Shown here: in pieces, positions 16,565 through 24,844 of the stretch
Position numbering within the stretch: position 1 is the first letter of the stretch
Layout: each line of letters begins with the position of its first letter
NCBI GenBank assembly: GCA_030425205.1
Contig: JAUIAP010000018.1
Location: forward strand, 1-64,000
Direction: 5' to 3'
DNA: 64,000 nucleotides
From: Anaerolineae bacterium
GTDB lineage: Bacteria > Chloroflexota > Anaerolineae > Promineifilales > Promineifilaceae
Notes under the pieces: model-generated
What the model was told of the DNA's origin: nothing
Databases searched by the model: none
The model's input: the letters and a program-made list of their open reading frames with translations, nothing else
Position numbers and translations under genes: made by a program

Positions 16565-17302
16565 ATGGCATTAGATGTACAAAGAGCGGAGACGCAAGGC
16601 GTTGACGTGAGCGAACGAGGCAGAGATGCTGATGGCAAGGGAACAAAGCTCAATCGGCGACTGTATATGCAGTTGTTGGCCTTTGGGGATTGTTACGACG
16701 TCGATTCAGTGATTGCGGTTTTACAAGAGGCGGCGATCACGGCGACGGTCTATCTTGATGCGAACGATCCGTATGGGATCGCAATTTTGTTTGCCAATGA
16801 GGATCCCGACTTTTTTGTGACGCAAGTGCGCGACCTCCTGCAATATGCAGCGTTTGCGGCATTGTTGCCGAAACCGGAGTTGACTATGTTCGGCCGAACC
16901 TACGCTATCGGCTATGAGCAAGACCTTGAGCACACGCTCATCACGCGCCCGCTGGAACGTATCACCAATCCTGAATTGGCATGGGCGATTTGGTATCCAC
17001 TGCGTCGCGATGGGTCGTTTGAGCAACTTTCGGCCGATGAACAGCGCACCATCTTAATGGAACATGGTGGCATCGGTATGGCGTATGGTCGCGCTGGTCT
17101 CGGCACAGATATTCGCCTTGCCTGCCATGGCCTCGACAAAAACGACAACGATTTTGTGATTGCCCTGATCGGGAAAGAGCTGACCCCACTCTCCAAAATT
17201 GTCGAACGAATGCGCAAGACGAAGCAGACGAGCCAATATTTGGCAAGTTTAGGGCCGTTTTTTGTGGGCAAAGTTGTGTGGACAAATAGAAGTGATAAGT
17301 GA
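16565..17302 (+). CDS. hemQ: Chlorite dismutase-family coproheme decarboxylase (HemQ-like)
   Basis: The 245-residue product is a chlorite-dismutase-fold protein. In its C-terminal half Tyr144 in AIWYPLRRDG and His167 in LMEHGGIGMAYG fall where HemQ has its catalytic Tyr and proximal heme His (spacing 23 here against about 27 in the firmicute enzymes as I recall them). The sequence ends with the family's IVERMRKTKQTSQYLASLGPFFVGK block. Located between hemB and hemE and upstream of a ferrochelatase, it most likely converts coproheme to heme b, the last step of the coproporphyrin-dependent pathway. No copro-oxidase gene (cgoX) is in the window. The last codons run into a heptad repeat hairpin. 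Confidence 0.82.
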   Translation: MALDVQRAETQGVDVSERGRDADGKGTKLNRRLYMQLLAFGDCYDVDSVIAVLQEAAITATVYLDANDPYGIAILFANEDPDFFVTQVRDLLQYAAFAALLPKPELTMFGRTYAIGYEQDLEHTLITRPLERITNPELAWAIWYPLRRDGSFEQLSADEQRTILMEHGGIGMAYGRAGLGTDIRLACHGLDKNDNDFVIALIGKELTPLSKIVERMRKTKQTSQYLASLGPFFVGKVVWTNRSDK

Positions 17303-17347
17303 TGAGTAATGAGCTTTTCTTGCTTACCACTAACCACTAATCACTAT
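17291..17347. repeat. Degenerate heptad inverted repeat, copy 1
   Basis: Forward heptads of the type AGTGATA/AGTGATG (17291-17310) are mirrored by ACCACTA/ATCACTA (17328-17347) around a CTTTTCTTGC centre. The copy spans the end of hemQ and the gap to hemE. Related copies lie at 59555-59642 and 63524-63618. Confidence 0.7.
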
Positions 17348-17352
17348 CAAAA

Positions 17353-18390
17353 ATGAATTCAATTTTCTTAAAAGCGTGTCGCGGAGAAGCGACTGAAAGA
17401 ACGCCCGTCTGGTTTATGCGCCAAGCGGGCCGTTATATGGCGGAATATCGCGCGATTCGAGCGCAGAAGACGATGTTGCAGGTGATCAACTCACCTGAAT
17501 TATCGGCCGAAGTGACCCTGCAACCGATTAACACCTTTGGATTCGATGCGGCAATCATCTTTTCTGACATTCTGCCTCCCCTGCAAGGGATGGGACTCGA
17601 CCTTGAGTTTGTGAAGGGAAAAGGCCCAGTCATCTACAATCCACTGCGTGAAAACAAGCAGATCGATCTGTTAGCGACCCCACCAGCGGAGGAGTCGATG
17701 CAGGGGACACTCGATGCGATTGGGCTGGTTTCGGCCGAACTCACCCCCCGCAACATCCCGCTAATCGGCTTCTGTGGCGCACCCTTCACGCTGGCAGCCT
17801 ACGCAGTTGAAGGCAGCGGCAGCAAAAATTACGCACACGTCAAATCCTTGATGTATAGCGAACCCGCCGCATGGGATCGCCTCATGAACAAGCTTGTGAC
17901 AGTCATGACCGACTATCTGCTCAAGCAAGCCCAAGCCGGTGCGTCAGCGTTGCAAATTTTTGACTCATGGGCGGGCGCGGCACTCGGCAAGTTGGAATAT
18001 GCAGAATACGTCGATCCCTATAATCGTGCCTTAATTGCGGCCGTTAAACGGCGCACCGATGTGCCGATCATCTATTTCGGACTTGGGACGACGCTCTATA
18101 TGGACGTTGTACGCGAAAATGGTGCAGACGTTTATGGCGTTGATTGGAAGCTGCCACTCAGCGAGGCGTGGGAGTCGCTGGGAGACAATAAAGCGATTCA
18201 AGGCAATCTCGATCCCATCGCCTTACTTGCGCCATGGCGTGAGTTAAAGCATCGCATCGACATCGTTCTCGATCAAGCAGATGGGCGCAATGGTCACATT
18301 TTCAACTTAGGACACGGTATTTTGCCGCAAACACCCATCGAAAACGTACAGCGTACCGTTGACTATATTCGAGAGCGCACCAGCAACTAA
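17353..18390 (+). CDS. hemE: Uroporphyrinogen decarboxylase
   Basis: This 345-residue HemE converts uroporphyrinogen III to coproporphyrinogen III. Seen: the signature PVWFMRQAGRYMAEYR, FSDILPPLQGMGLDLEF with the catalytic Asp, FCGAPFTLAAYAVEG, LQIFDSWAGAAL and the C-terminal FNLGHGILPQTP. There is no Shine-Dalgarno in the repeat-derived leader, so translation may rely on other signals. It lies 31 bases before hemH. Confidence 0.97.
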   Translation: MNSIFLKACRGEATERTPVWFMRQAGRYMAEYRAIRAQKTMLQVINSPELSAEVTLQPINTFGFDAAIIFSDILPPLQGMGLDLEFVKGKGPVIYNPLRENKQIDLLATPPAEESMQGTLDAIGLVSAELTPRNIPLIGFCGAPFTLAAYAVEGSGSKNYAHVKSLMYSEPAAWDRLMNKLVTVMTDYLLKQAQAGASALQIFDSWAGAALGKLEYAEYVDPYNRALIAAVKRRTDVPIIYFGLGTTLYMDVVRENGADVYGVDWKLPLSEAWESLGDNKAIQGNLDPIALLAPWRELKHRIDIVLDQADGRNGHIFNLGHGILPQTPIENVQRTVDYIRERTSN

Positions 18391-18421
18391 GTTCAATTAG
18401 AGCTTAGTTGCCGCAAAACCC

Positions 18422-19357
18422 ATGAATAAAAAAATCGGCATTCTCATCATGGCTTATGGCGGGCCACAATCGCTTGACGAAATTCCCGGCTACCTCGCCG
18501 ACATTCGCAGCGGTCGTGTGACCTCGCCTGCCGTCTTGGATGAAATCACAAATAACTATCGACAGATTGGCGGCAAATCGCCTTTGCTCGAATTCACAAC
18601 CGCGCAGATTGCGGCGATTCAGACCCACTTCGGCCAAGATGAACTCTATTTCTATTTAGGGATGCGCCATTGGGAACCATGGATTGAAGAAGTAGTTGGG
18701 CAGATGATTGCAGACGGCATTACGCACGCCGTTAGCATGGTTTTGGCACCGCACTATAGTGGGATGAGCATCGCCAAATACCTAAAGAAAATTGACGCCG
18801 GAATGCAAATGTATCGCGGTAAGATCGAATGGGAGCATGTGATGAGCTATCATGATGCGCCAAAGTATATCGAGGCGTTGGCAAATCGTGTCGAAGATGG
18901 CCTCTCACGCTGGCCTGACGCGGAGCGTAACAACGTCCACATCGTATTCAGCGCACATAGCCTGCCCGTTCGCATCATCAAACAGGGCGATCCATACGAT
19001 GCGCAGTTGCAAGAAACGGCGCGTCTGGTTGCAGAGAAGGCAGGATTATCAGATTCGCAATGGTCTTGGAGCTATCAATCTGCGGGGCGCAGCCCTGAGC
19101 CATGGCTGGGGCCACAGCTAGAAGATTATGTGCCAGAGTTGGCGCAGCAAGGGATCAAGAATATCGTCAGCATCCCGATTGGCTTTGTGAGCGATCATGT
19201 CGAAATCCTCTTTGACATCGATATTGAGGCACAAAAGGCGGCGCGTGAAAATGGCGTGCGCTTGGAACGTCCCCCCGCATTGAACACCGATCCGCTGTTT
19301 ATCTCTCAATTGGCCGAGATTATTCAAGCGCGCGTTGGATTGCTGCAAGCTCTCTGA
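18422..19357 (+). CDS. hemH: Ferrochelatase (probably coproporphyrin ferrochelatase)
   Basis: This 311-residue protein inserts iron into the porphyrin. Seen: ILIMAYGGPQSLDEIPGYL, YLGMRHWEPWIEE with the metal-binding His region, VLAPHYSGMSIAKYL, VFSAHSLPVRII, YQSAGRSPEPWLGPQLE and IPIGFVSDHVEILFDID with the acidic active-site residues. Length and monodomain form match the soluble firmicute-like CpfC. With hemQ upstream its substrate is probably coproporphyrin III rather than protoporphyrin IX. It is the last gene of the heme operon. Confidence 0.93.
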   Translation: MNKKIGILIMAYGGPQSLDEIPGYLADIRSGRVTSPAVLDEITNNYRQIGGKSPLLEFTTAQIAAIQTHFGQDELYFYLGMRHWEPWIEEVVGQMIADGITHAVSMVLAPHYSGMSIAKYLKKIDAGMQMYRGKIEWEHVMSYHDAPKYIEALANRVEDGLSRWPDAERNNVHIVFSAHSLPVRIIKQGDPYDAQLQETARLVAEKAGLSDSQWSWSYQSAGRSPEPWLGPQLEDYVPELAQQGIKNIVSIPIGFVSDHVEILFDIDIEAQKAARENGVRLERPPALNTDPLFISQLAEIIQARVGLLQAL

Positions 19358-19386
19358 AAATAAATGGGAATTGGTAACGATTTGTA

Positions 19387-19424
19387 ACCGTAGTGCGTAT
19401 TCAGCAAACTCTACGCACTACGGT
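19387..19424. terminator. 13-bp perfect inverted repeat between convergent genes
   Basis: ACCGTAGTGCGTA (19387-19399) pairs with TACGCACTACGGT (19412-19424) around a 12-base loop. It sits between hemH and the convergent thiolase gene and has no T-run, so it may act as a transcript-end stabiliser or a dispersed repeat. Confidence 0.5.
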
Positions 19425-19432
19425 CACAACGC

Positions 19433-20566
19433 TTACACGCCAAATAGGTGTGTCAAGACGGTCGTTCCCGCACCACCGACTGACTGCAACATCCCCACTT
19501 CAGCCCCGCCAATCTGATTTTCTTGAGCCGAGCCAGTCAACTGCTGCACAATCTCACAAGTCTGATAGAGTGCGGTCGCGCCAATCGGATGGCCACGCGC
19601 CTTCAATCCACCCATCGTCGCAATTGGTACATCCCCTTCCCGAAGAATACGCTCATCGGCCGCAAGTCGCCAACCTTCACCCGCATTGGCAAACCCAACC
19701 GCCTCCAACTGTAGGCACGCCATGATGCTAAATGCATCATGTAGTTCATAAAAGTCGATCTCTTTGAGGGTGAGATTGGCACGTTGGAGGGCGCGTTCGG
19801 CCGAAATTCGCGCCGCGTCTAATGCCAACGGATCTGCCCGGTCCAACACGCGAAACCGATCTATTGCACCACTTGAAGCCAATATCTTAATCGATCCTGT
19901 TGGCGCAACTGTTGTGGGTGCAAGTAAAACGGCTGCGGCACCTTCACAAATTGGTGAACAGTCCAGCAAGCGAATTGGCGGCACAATTTCCCGCGAGTTG
20001 ACAACCATCTCTTTTGTGACTGCCTTGTGAAAGAGCGCATTTTGGTTGGTCAGGGCATTGCGGTGGGCGTTAACGGCAAAATTTGCAAGCCCATCTGCTG
20101 GCACAGCGTATCTGGCGACATAGTGCGCCATGAGTGCAGCATTTTGGCTAATCATGGTTGCGCCGCTTGGTATTTCTCGCTCAGCATCCAACGCCTTCGC
20201 CAACGCTGCCGTTGCAATCCCCCCGCGCATCTTCTCTACCCCAACCGCGATGGCAAAATCAACTTCACCACTGGCAACAGCCAAGTAGGCCATTCGTAAT
20301 GCGGCCGCTCCTGTTGCCGTCGCTGCCCGCACCTGCATCGCTTCCACGCCGATTAAGCCCGCTTCACTCGCAATCAATGCCCCTAAATGTTTCTGTCCCT
20401 GCAATTCGTCTGCCAGCATGTTGCCAGCATACAATGCCTCAATATCTGCTGGATCGACCCCCACCAGGGCTTGACGCACAACTGCAGCGCCCATTTCGCG
20501 CAACGAAAGTTTATTTTCCTTCTCTATGGGCAATTGCCCATGTCCGATAATGCTAACTTGACGCAT
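19433..20566 (-). CDS. Thiolase-like protein lacking the nucleophilic Cys
   Basis: The 377-residue product has the thiolase fold of the SCP-2/archaeal acetyl-CoA acetyltransferase type: GVDPADIEALYAGNM, the active-site loop region QVRAATATGAAALRMAY, VDFAIAVGVEKMRGG, YELHDAFSIMACLQLE, the catalytic-His loop GHPIGATALYQTCEIV, and VGGAGTTVLTHLFGV at the C terminus. The usual nucleophile Cys in the AACASG-type loop is Thr83 here (ACG codon), so normal Claisen chemistry is unlikely. Such proteins may act with a DUF35/OB partner; no partner is adjacent. Expressed alone, convergent with hemH. Confidence 0.85.
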   Translation of the reverse strand: MRQVSIIGHGQLPIEKENKLSLREMGAAVVRQALVGVDPADIEALYAGNMLADELQGQKHLGALIASEAGLIGVEAMQVRAATATGAAALRMAYLAVASGEVDFAIAVGVEKMRGGIATAALAKALDAEREIPSGATMISQNAALMAHYVARYAVPADGLANFAVNAHRNALTNQNALFHKAVTKEMVVNSREIVPPIRLLDCSPICEGAAAVLLAPTTVAPTGSIKILASSGAIDRFRVLDRADPLALDAARISAERALQRANLTLKEIDFYELHDAFSIMACLQLEAVGFANAGEGWRLAADERILREGDVPIATMGGLKARGHPIGATALYQTCEIVQQLTGSAQENQIGGAEVGMLQSVGGAGTTVLTHLFGV

Positions 20567-20674
20567 TTTTTGAATCCGCTATAGGTGATAGATGCATCTT
20601 CGGGGCCGAACGTTTTTGGGATATCGTTCGTGTCACAAAGTTTTCGCCACTTCTGGAAATAGTAAGGTGTGCGT

Positions 20675-20744
20675 GTTTCGGGAATTGGATTTCCCGAAAC
20701 GGTTCTCGTGGTAGGGGCGTTTCGGGATTTCCAAATCCCGAAAC
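20675..20744. repeat. Twin GTTTCGGGA palindromes
   Basis: GTTTCGGGAA / TTCCCGAAAC (20675-20684 and 20691-20700, 6-base loop) and GTTTCGGGATTT / AAATCCCGAAAC (20719-20730 and 20733-20744, 2-base loop) are perfect inverted repeats sharing the outer nine bases, 18 bases apart. This is a REP-like doublet between two minus-strand genes. Confidence 0.75.
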
Positions 20745-20834
20745 ATCCATCTGACAGAAAAACCGTGTGGCGAAAAACTAACGATAATAACGGATTTCCA
20801 TACCGCAGGGTCACAAGGGGCTATGTAAAAAAAA

Positions 20835-20862
20835 GACCGCTGGCAAAATAATACCAGCGGCC
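20835..20862 (-). terminator. Bidirectional intrinsic terminator
   Basis: CCGCTGG and CCAGCGG form a stem flanked by an A-run on the left and a T-run on the right, giving a U-tract on either strand. It lies just after the RRM gene on the minus strand. Confidence 0.8.
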
Positions 20863-20895
20863 ATTTTTTATTCAATTGTCACAAACTGGGGGCTG

Positions 20896-21291
20896 TTACC
20901 AGCGGTCGTTTCCGCCGCCATAACCACCACCGCCGCCGCCGCCACGATTGCCGCCGCCGTAGCCGCCGCGACCGCCGCCGCCACCACGATTGCCGCCGCC
21001 GTAACCGCCGCGACCACCGCCGCCACGATTGCCGCCACCGCTGCGTTGTTCACGAGGACGTGCCTCGTTAACGCGCAGTGCGCGACCGTCTAGCTCATAG
21101 CCATCGAGTGCTTCAATTGCAGCGTTAGCCTCATCATCGTTTGGCATTTCGACAAAACCAAACCCGCGCGAGCGGCCAGTTTCACGGTCGGTCAAAATAA
21201 CAGCACGGTCAACCGCACCATAAGCTTCAAATGTCTCGCGGAGCATATCTTCTGTCAAGCCCCAGTTCAAATTACCAGCGTAAATGTTCAT
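20896..21291 (-). CDS. Glycine-rich RNA-binding protein (single RRM)
   Basis: This 131-residue protein has one RRM (residues 1-80; RNP2 IYAGNL, RNP1 RGFGFVEM, and the GYELDGRALRVNEA strand) followed by a ~45-residue Gly-Arg-rich tail with GGGRGGYGGG-type repeats. This is the layout of the cold-induced Rbp proteins of cyanobacteria and other bacteria. It probably binds RNA or chaperones mRNA in the cytoplasm. The leader has a GTGCGG/CCGCAC hairpin (21327-21343). The gene ends 33 bases before a strong terminator. The repeated GGN codons of the tail are prone to length change. Confidence 0.93.
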   Translation of the reverse strand: MNIYAGNLNWGLTEDMLRETFEAYGAVDRAVILTDRETGRSRGFGFVEMPNDDEANAAIEALDGYELDGRALRVNEARPREQRSGGGNRGGGGRGGYGGGNRGGGGGRGGYGGGNRGGGGGGGYGGGNDRW

Positions 21292-21360
21292 CGTCTAAAA
21301 ACCTATCCTAAATTAAATCTGTCTATGTGCGGCTTGTCCGCACCCATTAAGAACATCGCT

Positions 21361-21855
21361 CTAATGAACGTGTTCATCATCGTGAACGTGGCTGTGGGCA
21401 ATTTCCTCAGCGGTTGCTGCCCGTAATTCCACGATCTTCACATTGAAATGTAGTGTCCTACCAGCGAGTGGATGGTTAAAGTCGATTAACACTTGGTCTT
21501 TCTGAACATTATCCACGAACGCCTGATGGACGTTGCCATCGTCATCTTGCAACTGCAACGCCATACCTTCCTCTAACTCGATATCGTCTGGAAACAAATT
21601 TGTTGCGATGAGTTGTTTTGCATCCTCATCGTACTCACCGTAGCCGTCTGCGGGGGCAACTGCGACATCCTTTTCGTCTCCGATAGTTAGTCCAGTTAGT
21701 TCCCGTTCGAGTCCGGGGATGATGTTTTGGTGACCGTGCAAATAGGTTAGGGGAGCGTCAGCAGGTGCGCTGTCGATCATTTCCCCGTCATCTAAATGCA
21801 AGCTGTAGGCCATCGCCACAACAACCCCATTTTCCACTTTGTTAACTTGTGTCAA
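21361..21855 (-). CDS. slyD: FKBP-type peptidyl-prolyl isomerase, SlyD-like
   Basis: The 164-residue protein has a split FKBP domain with an inserted-in-flap domain: VVVAMAYSLHLDDGEMIDS, PLTYLHGHQNIIPGLERELTG, the IF-domain ADGYGEYDEDAKQLI...LFPDDIELEEGM, and DFNHPLAGRTLHFNVKIVE. It ends with a His-rich metal-binding tail. It catalyses proline isomerisation and acts as a chaperone. I chose a TTG start at 21855 because it gives the family N terminus and has a GAGGAA six bases upstream; the frame extends to 22038 but the extra residues look non-coding. Confidence 0.92.
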   Translation of the reverse strand: MTQVNKVENGVVVAMAYSLHLDDGEMIDSAPADAPLTYLHGHQNIIPGLERELTGLTIGDEKDVAVAPADGYGEYDEDAKQLIATNLFPDDIELEEGMALQLQDDDGNVHQAFVDNVQKDQVLIDFNHPLAGRTLHFNVKIVELRAATAEEIAHSHVHDDEHVH

Positions 21856-22182
21856 AATCAATTCCTCAGAAACCCAGAAAACAAAAATCGCCCAAACACG
21901 AACGCTTGGACGTAACGTATTTGCAAACTGGTGTGAACTTAATAAACACAAATAGAGGATAAACGATTTGCCAGCGTAAATCAACCTTTTCATCAGAATG
22001 CACTCATGCAGTGGGGATTTCAAACAGTAATCTCGCACTTAAACAATTTGCGTAATTTTGCTGGCAAATTTAAATAAAAAATTTACAATCTTAAATTGTG
22101 ACAGTGTGAAGGAAGTGGTGTCTAACCTTGTAACGTCTGATATAGAAAACATAACATTTAATAGAGTAATTGGAGAAACATC
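21856..22182. other. Intergenic region between slyD and mscL (divergent)
   Basis: A+T-rich promoter region for the two divergent genes. A GGAG Shine-Dalgarno precedes mscL. No confident -35/-10 pair, repeat or RNA structure stands out. Confidence 0.5.
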
Positions 22183-22557
22183 ATGTTGAAAGAGTTTAAA
22201 GAGTTCATTATGAAAGGGGATGTACTGAGTTTGGCGGTTGCCGTCATTATCGGTGCAGCATTTGGCGCAATCGTCGCTTCTTTGGTCGCAGACATAATCA
22301 CACCAATCATTGGCGTAATCCTTGGTGGCGTAGATTTTGCTGGTCAGGTGATCACGGTTGGTGAGGCAGAGATCGGCTGGGGTAATTTCGTACAGGCGAT
22401 TATCAACTTCTTGATCGTCGCATTTGTATTGTTCTTAATTATCAAATCCTACAATACAGCAAACCCACCAGTCGAGGCAGATCCAGAACCAGAGGCAGAA
22501 CCTGCTGATGTAGTGCTTTTGAAAGAGATTCGGGATTTGTTGGCAAGCCGTCGTTAA
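22183..22557 (+). CDS. mscL: Large-conductance mechanosensitive channel
   Basis: This 124-residue MscL has an N-terminal amphipathic helix (MLKEFKEFIMKGDV), TM1 with the gate glycines (LSLAVAVIIGAAFGAIVASLV then ADIITPIIGVILGG), a periplasmic loop, TM2 (INFLIVAFVLFLIIKSYN), and an acidic linker ending in the cytoplasmic helix VVLLKEIRDLLASR. It opens as a homopentamer on hypo-osmotic stress. It is monocistronic and followed by a strong terminator. Confidence 0.97.
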   Translation: MLKEFKEFIMKGDVLSLAVAVIIGAAFGAIVASLVADIITPIIGVILGGVDFAGQVITVGEAEIGWGNFVQAIINFLIVAFVLFLIIKSYNTANPPVEADPEPEAEPADVVLLKEIRDLLASRR

Positions 22558-22588
22558 GCGTTAAATTCAGTTAGAACCACAGAGAAGA

Positions 22589-22611
22589 GGCTCCGCAAGG
22601 AGCCTTTTTTT
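22589..22611 (+). terminator. Intrinsic terminator of mscL
   Basis: GGCTCC-GCAA-GGAGCC followed by seven T, 32 bases after the mscL stop. Confidence 0.9.
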
Positions 22612-22627
22612 GTTTTGGAACACAGTT

Positions 22628-23854
22628 TCACCTAGCACATGCAATGAGACATTTTAGATAGGCTCCCTCGCGGAAGGTAATCGGATGATCGAGTGCATGT
22701 TGTGTGTATGTGATTTGAGTGAGATTTCGGCCGATTTCCCCCGCACTCGTTTCAACTACTTGGAAGAACTGTTCGGCCGAAACTCGACTTGAACAACTCG
22801 CCTGCACCAGCATTCCCCCTCTGCGTAAAACGCTCAAACCCAGCTTTGTCAACCGCCCATATGCCTGTAGTGCCGCCTCAACATCGGCCTGTTTTTGGGC
22901 AAATGAGGGTGGATCGATAATCACCACGTCGAATGTTTTCCGTTCCGAACGTAGACGTGCCAGCGCGGCAAACGCATCTTCACTAAGCAGTTGCAAGTCG
23001 CACGTCCCTAGCAGGTCGTTGTGCGCCATATTTTGTTTGGCGACTGCAAGTGTCGGTGCGCTGAGATCGATGCTGGTAACTGATTTTGCGCCACCGGATG
23101 CTGCATATACGGTAAAGCCTCCCGTGCTGGCAAAAACGTCGAGAATCTGCTTGCCTTTTGTAAGGCCGCGAACAAGCTGTCGATTGTCGCGCTGGTCGAG
23201 AAAGTGCCCCGTCTTTTGGCCGCGCACAGTGTCAGCTTCAAATGTCAATCCGTTCTCAAGAAACAACACGGGTTCTGTTGGAGGTAATCCGAACAGGGTC
23301 GCACCATCGAAAAGGCCAAATGTTTCCATCTCTTGCACACGCCGACTGAGTCGCAACACGATGCGCTGGCACCATGCCTGAGCTGAAAAGTAGTCGAGTA
23401 TGGCTTTTAAATGGGGGAACCAAATGGTCGAGTATAGTTTGAGGACAAGCGTTGAGGCATAGCGATCTGCAATGAGAGCGGGCAGCCCATCGTTTTCGCC
23501 GTTGATCAGTCGATAGCCGTTGGTGATTGCGCTATCAATTGGGGCACGCAGGTCAATGGCTTGCCTGATTTTAGCGTGTAAAAATGCGCGATCAATTTTT
23601 GCAGGTTCGTTGTGCTGAAGCAACTTAACGCGAATAGGGGAGTCGGGATCGTAGAGACCAGCGGCTAAAAAGCGGCGTTTGTGGTCAAAAACAATGGCAA
23701 TATCTCCAGCCTTTCCCTCATGGCTTTGCGACGTGATGGCGCGATCAAAGAGCCATGGATGGGAACGGAGGGGTTTTTCGGCCGATTTCACCACCTTCAG
23801 CGCGATATGTTTCTTACCAACAGTTGGCAATTGATTAAGCAATTCTGCGTTCAA
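22628..23854 (-). CDS. 23S rRNA m5C methyltransferase, RlmI-like
   Basis: This 408-residue protein has an N-terminal PUA domain (residues about 15-85, KSAEKPLRSHPWLFDRAI and KRRFLAAGLYDPDSPIRV), an EEHEI-type linker (ALIADRYASTLVLKLYS), and a Rossmann SAM-methyltransferase domain with FLDQRDNRQLV, VLDVFASTGGFTVYAA-type motif I (ILDVFASTGGFT) and VVIIDPPSFAQ as the catalytic motif. It probably methylates a cytosine of 23S rRNA. It is divergent from thrB with a 41-base gap. Confidence 0.9.
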   Translation of the reverse strand: MNAELLNQLPTVGKKHIALKVVKSAEKPLRSHPWLFDRAITSQSHEGKAGDIAIVFDHKRRFLAAGLYDPDSPIRVKLLQHNEPAKIDRAFLHAKIRQAIDLRAPIDSAITNGYRLINGENDGLPALIADRYASTLVLKLYSTIWFPHLKAILDYFSAQAWCQRIVLRLSRRVQEMETFGLFDGATLFGLPPTEPVLFLENGLTFEADTVRGQKTGHFLDQRDNRQLVRGLTKGKQILDVFASTGGFTVYAASGGAKSVTSIDLSAPTLAVAKQNMAHNDLLGTCDLQLLSEDAFAALARLRSERKTFDVVIIDPPSFAQKQADVEAALQAYGRLTKLGLSVLRRGGMLVQASCSSRVSAEQFFQVVETSAGEIGRNLTQITYTQHALDHPITFREGAYLKCLIACAR

Positions 23855-23895
23855 GCGTGTTCTCCTCTACAATTAGTGGCTAGTTTACCGTAGTA

Positions 23896-24822
23896 ATGAC
23901 TCTCCGCGCAGGTGAGTCACCTGATCTGATGCAACTAAAAATAACTGTTCCAGCAACTTCTGCTAATCTAGGACCCGGCTTTGACGCAATTGGTGTCGCC
24001 CTAACACTTCGCAATCGTTTTACCTTTTCTGATCAAGGCGATGGTCTAACCATCGATGTGCAGGGTGAGGGAGCGGAACGTATCTACCGCGATGAGCGCA
24101 ATCTCGTCGTCGTTGCGGCCGAGCGCATCTTCGAAATCGTTGGGCAACGTCCGCAAGCACTATCGATTTTGATTGAAAATGACGTCCCCGCCGCAAGTGG
24201 AATGGGCAGCAGCAGTACAGCGATTATCGGTGGCATGTTGGGTGCAAATGGGTTAACGGGCAACCAGCTTTCGCGTAGTCAAATTCTCAATCTGGCCGCC
24301 CAGTTGGAGGAGCATCCAGACAACGTGATGCCCGCATTGTTGGGCGGATTAGCGGTTGGCGTGCTGGAAGATGGAATCGTGACTGGTGAACGGTTTGCGT
24401 TGCCCGATTACAAGGTTGTGATTGTGTTGCCAAAGCATGACACGATGACCAAAGAGGCTCGCGCCATCCTGCCGCAGACGGTTTCACTGGCAGATGCAGT
24501 GGCGAATATCGGCCGAACAGCTCTACTCATCCAAGCCCTACAACTGCGCCATTTTGATAAGTTGCGGACGGCGATGCAAGATCGACTCCATCAACCCTAC
24601 CGTATTCCCGCCATTCCGGGTATGGAAGCCGCATTTGCCGCTGCCTACGAAGCGGGGGCGGCGGGTGTGGCGATGAGCGGCGCAGGACCTAGCTTAATCG
24701 CATTCGCTGCCAACGGCCACAATGCGATCGCTGATGCGGCGCAAGCAGCCTTTACGACCGCCGGCATCACTAGTCGAAAGTGGATCTTGGATGTTGATAC
24801 GCAAGGGGCGATTGTTTGTTGA
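23896..24822 (+). CDS. thrB: Homoserine kinase
   Basis: This GHMP-family kinase phosphorylates homoserine for threonine synthesis. Seen: LKITVPATSANLGPGFDAIG, the ATP loop PAASGMGSSSTAIIGG, LEEHPDNVMPALLGGLAVG and the C-terminal AGAAGVAMSGAGPSLIAFA. The length is 308 residues from 23896; the conserved part starts at the ATG at 23929 and neither start has a clear Shine-Dalgarno, so the shorter 297-residue form is equally possible. thrC and hom are not adjacent. Confidence 0.93.
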   Translation: MTLRAGESPDLMQLKITVPATSANLGPGFDAIGVALTLRNRFTFSDQGDGLTIDVQGEGAERIYRDERNLVVVAAERIFEIVGQRPQALSILIENDVPAASGMGSSSTAIIGGMLGANGLTGNQLSRSQILNLAAQLEEHPDNVMPALLGGLAVGVLEDGIVTGERFALPDYKVVIVLPKHDTMTKEARAILPQTVSLADAVANIGRTALLIQALQLRHFDKLRTAMQDRLHQPYRIPAIPGMEAAFAAAYEAGAAGVAMSGAGPSLIAFAANGHNAIADAAQAAFTTAGITSRKWILDVDTQGAIVC

Positions 24823-24844
24823 ATAGACCGCCCATCTAAATCGA

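Larger units (their letters stand above)
20567..20895. other. Intergenic region with two REP-like palindromes
   Basis: No gene is supported. It contains two related palindromes (20675-20700 and 20719-20744) and the terminator of the RRM gene (20835-20862). Short frames across it are products of the palindromes. Confidence 0.6.

Noticed and set aside
20524..20875. Overlapping short ORFs around the twin palindromes
   Set aside because: They are created by palindromic DNA open on both strands; none has a ribosome site or a protein-like pattern.
21856..22038. N-terminal extension of SlyD
   Set aside because: The extra 61 codons look non-coding and the family N terminus matches the TTG start at 21855.
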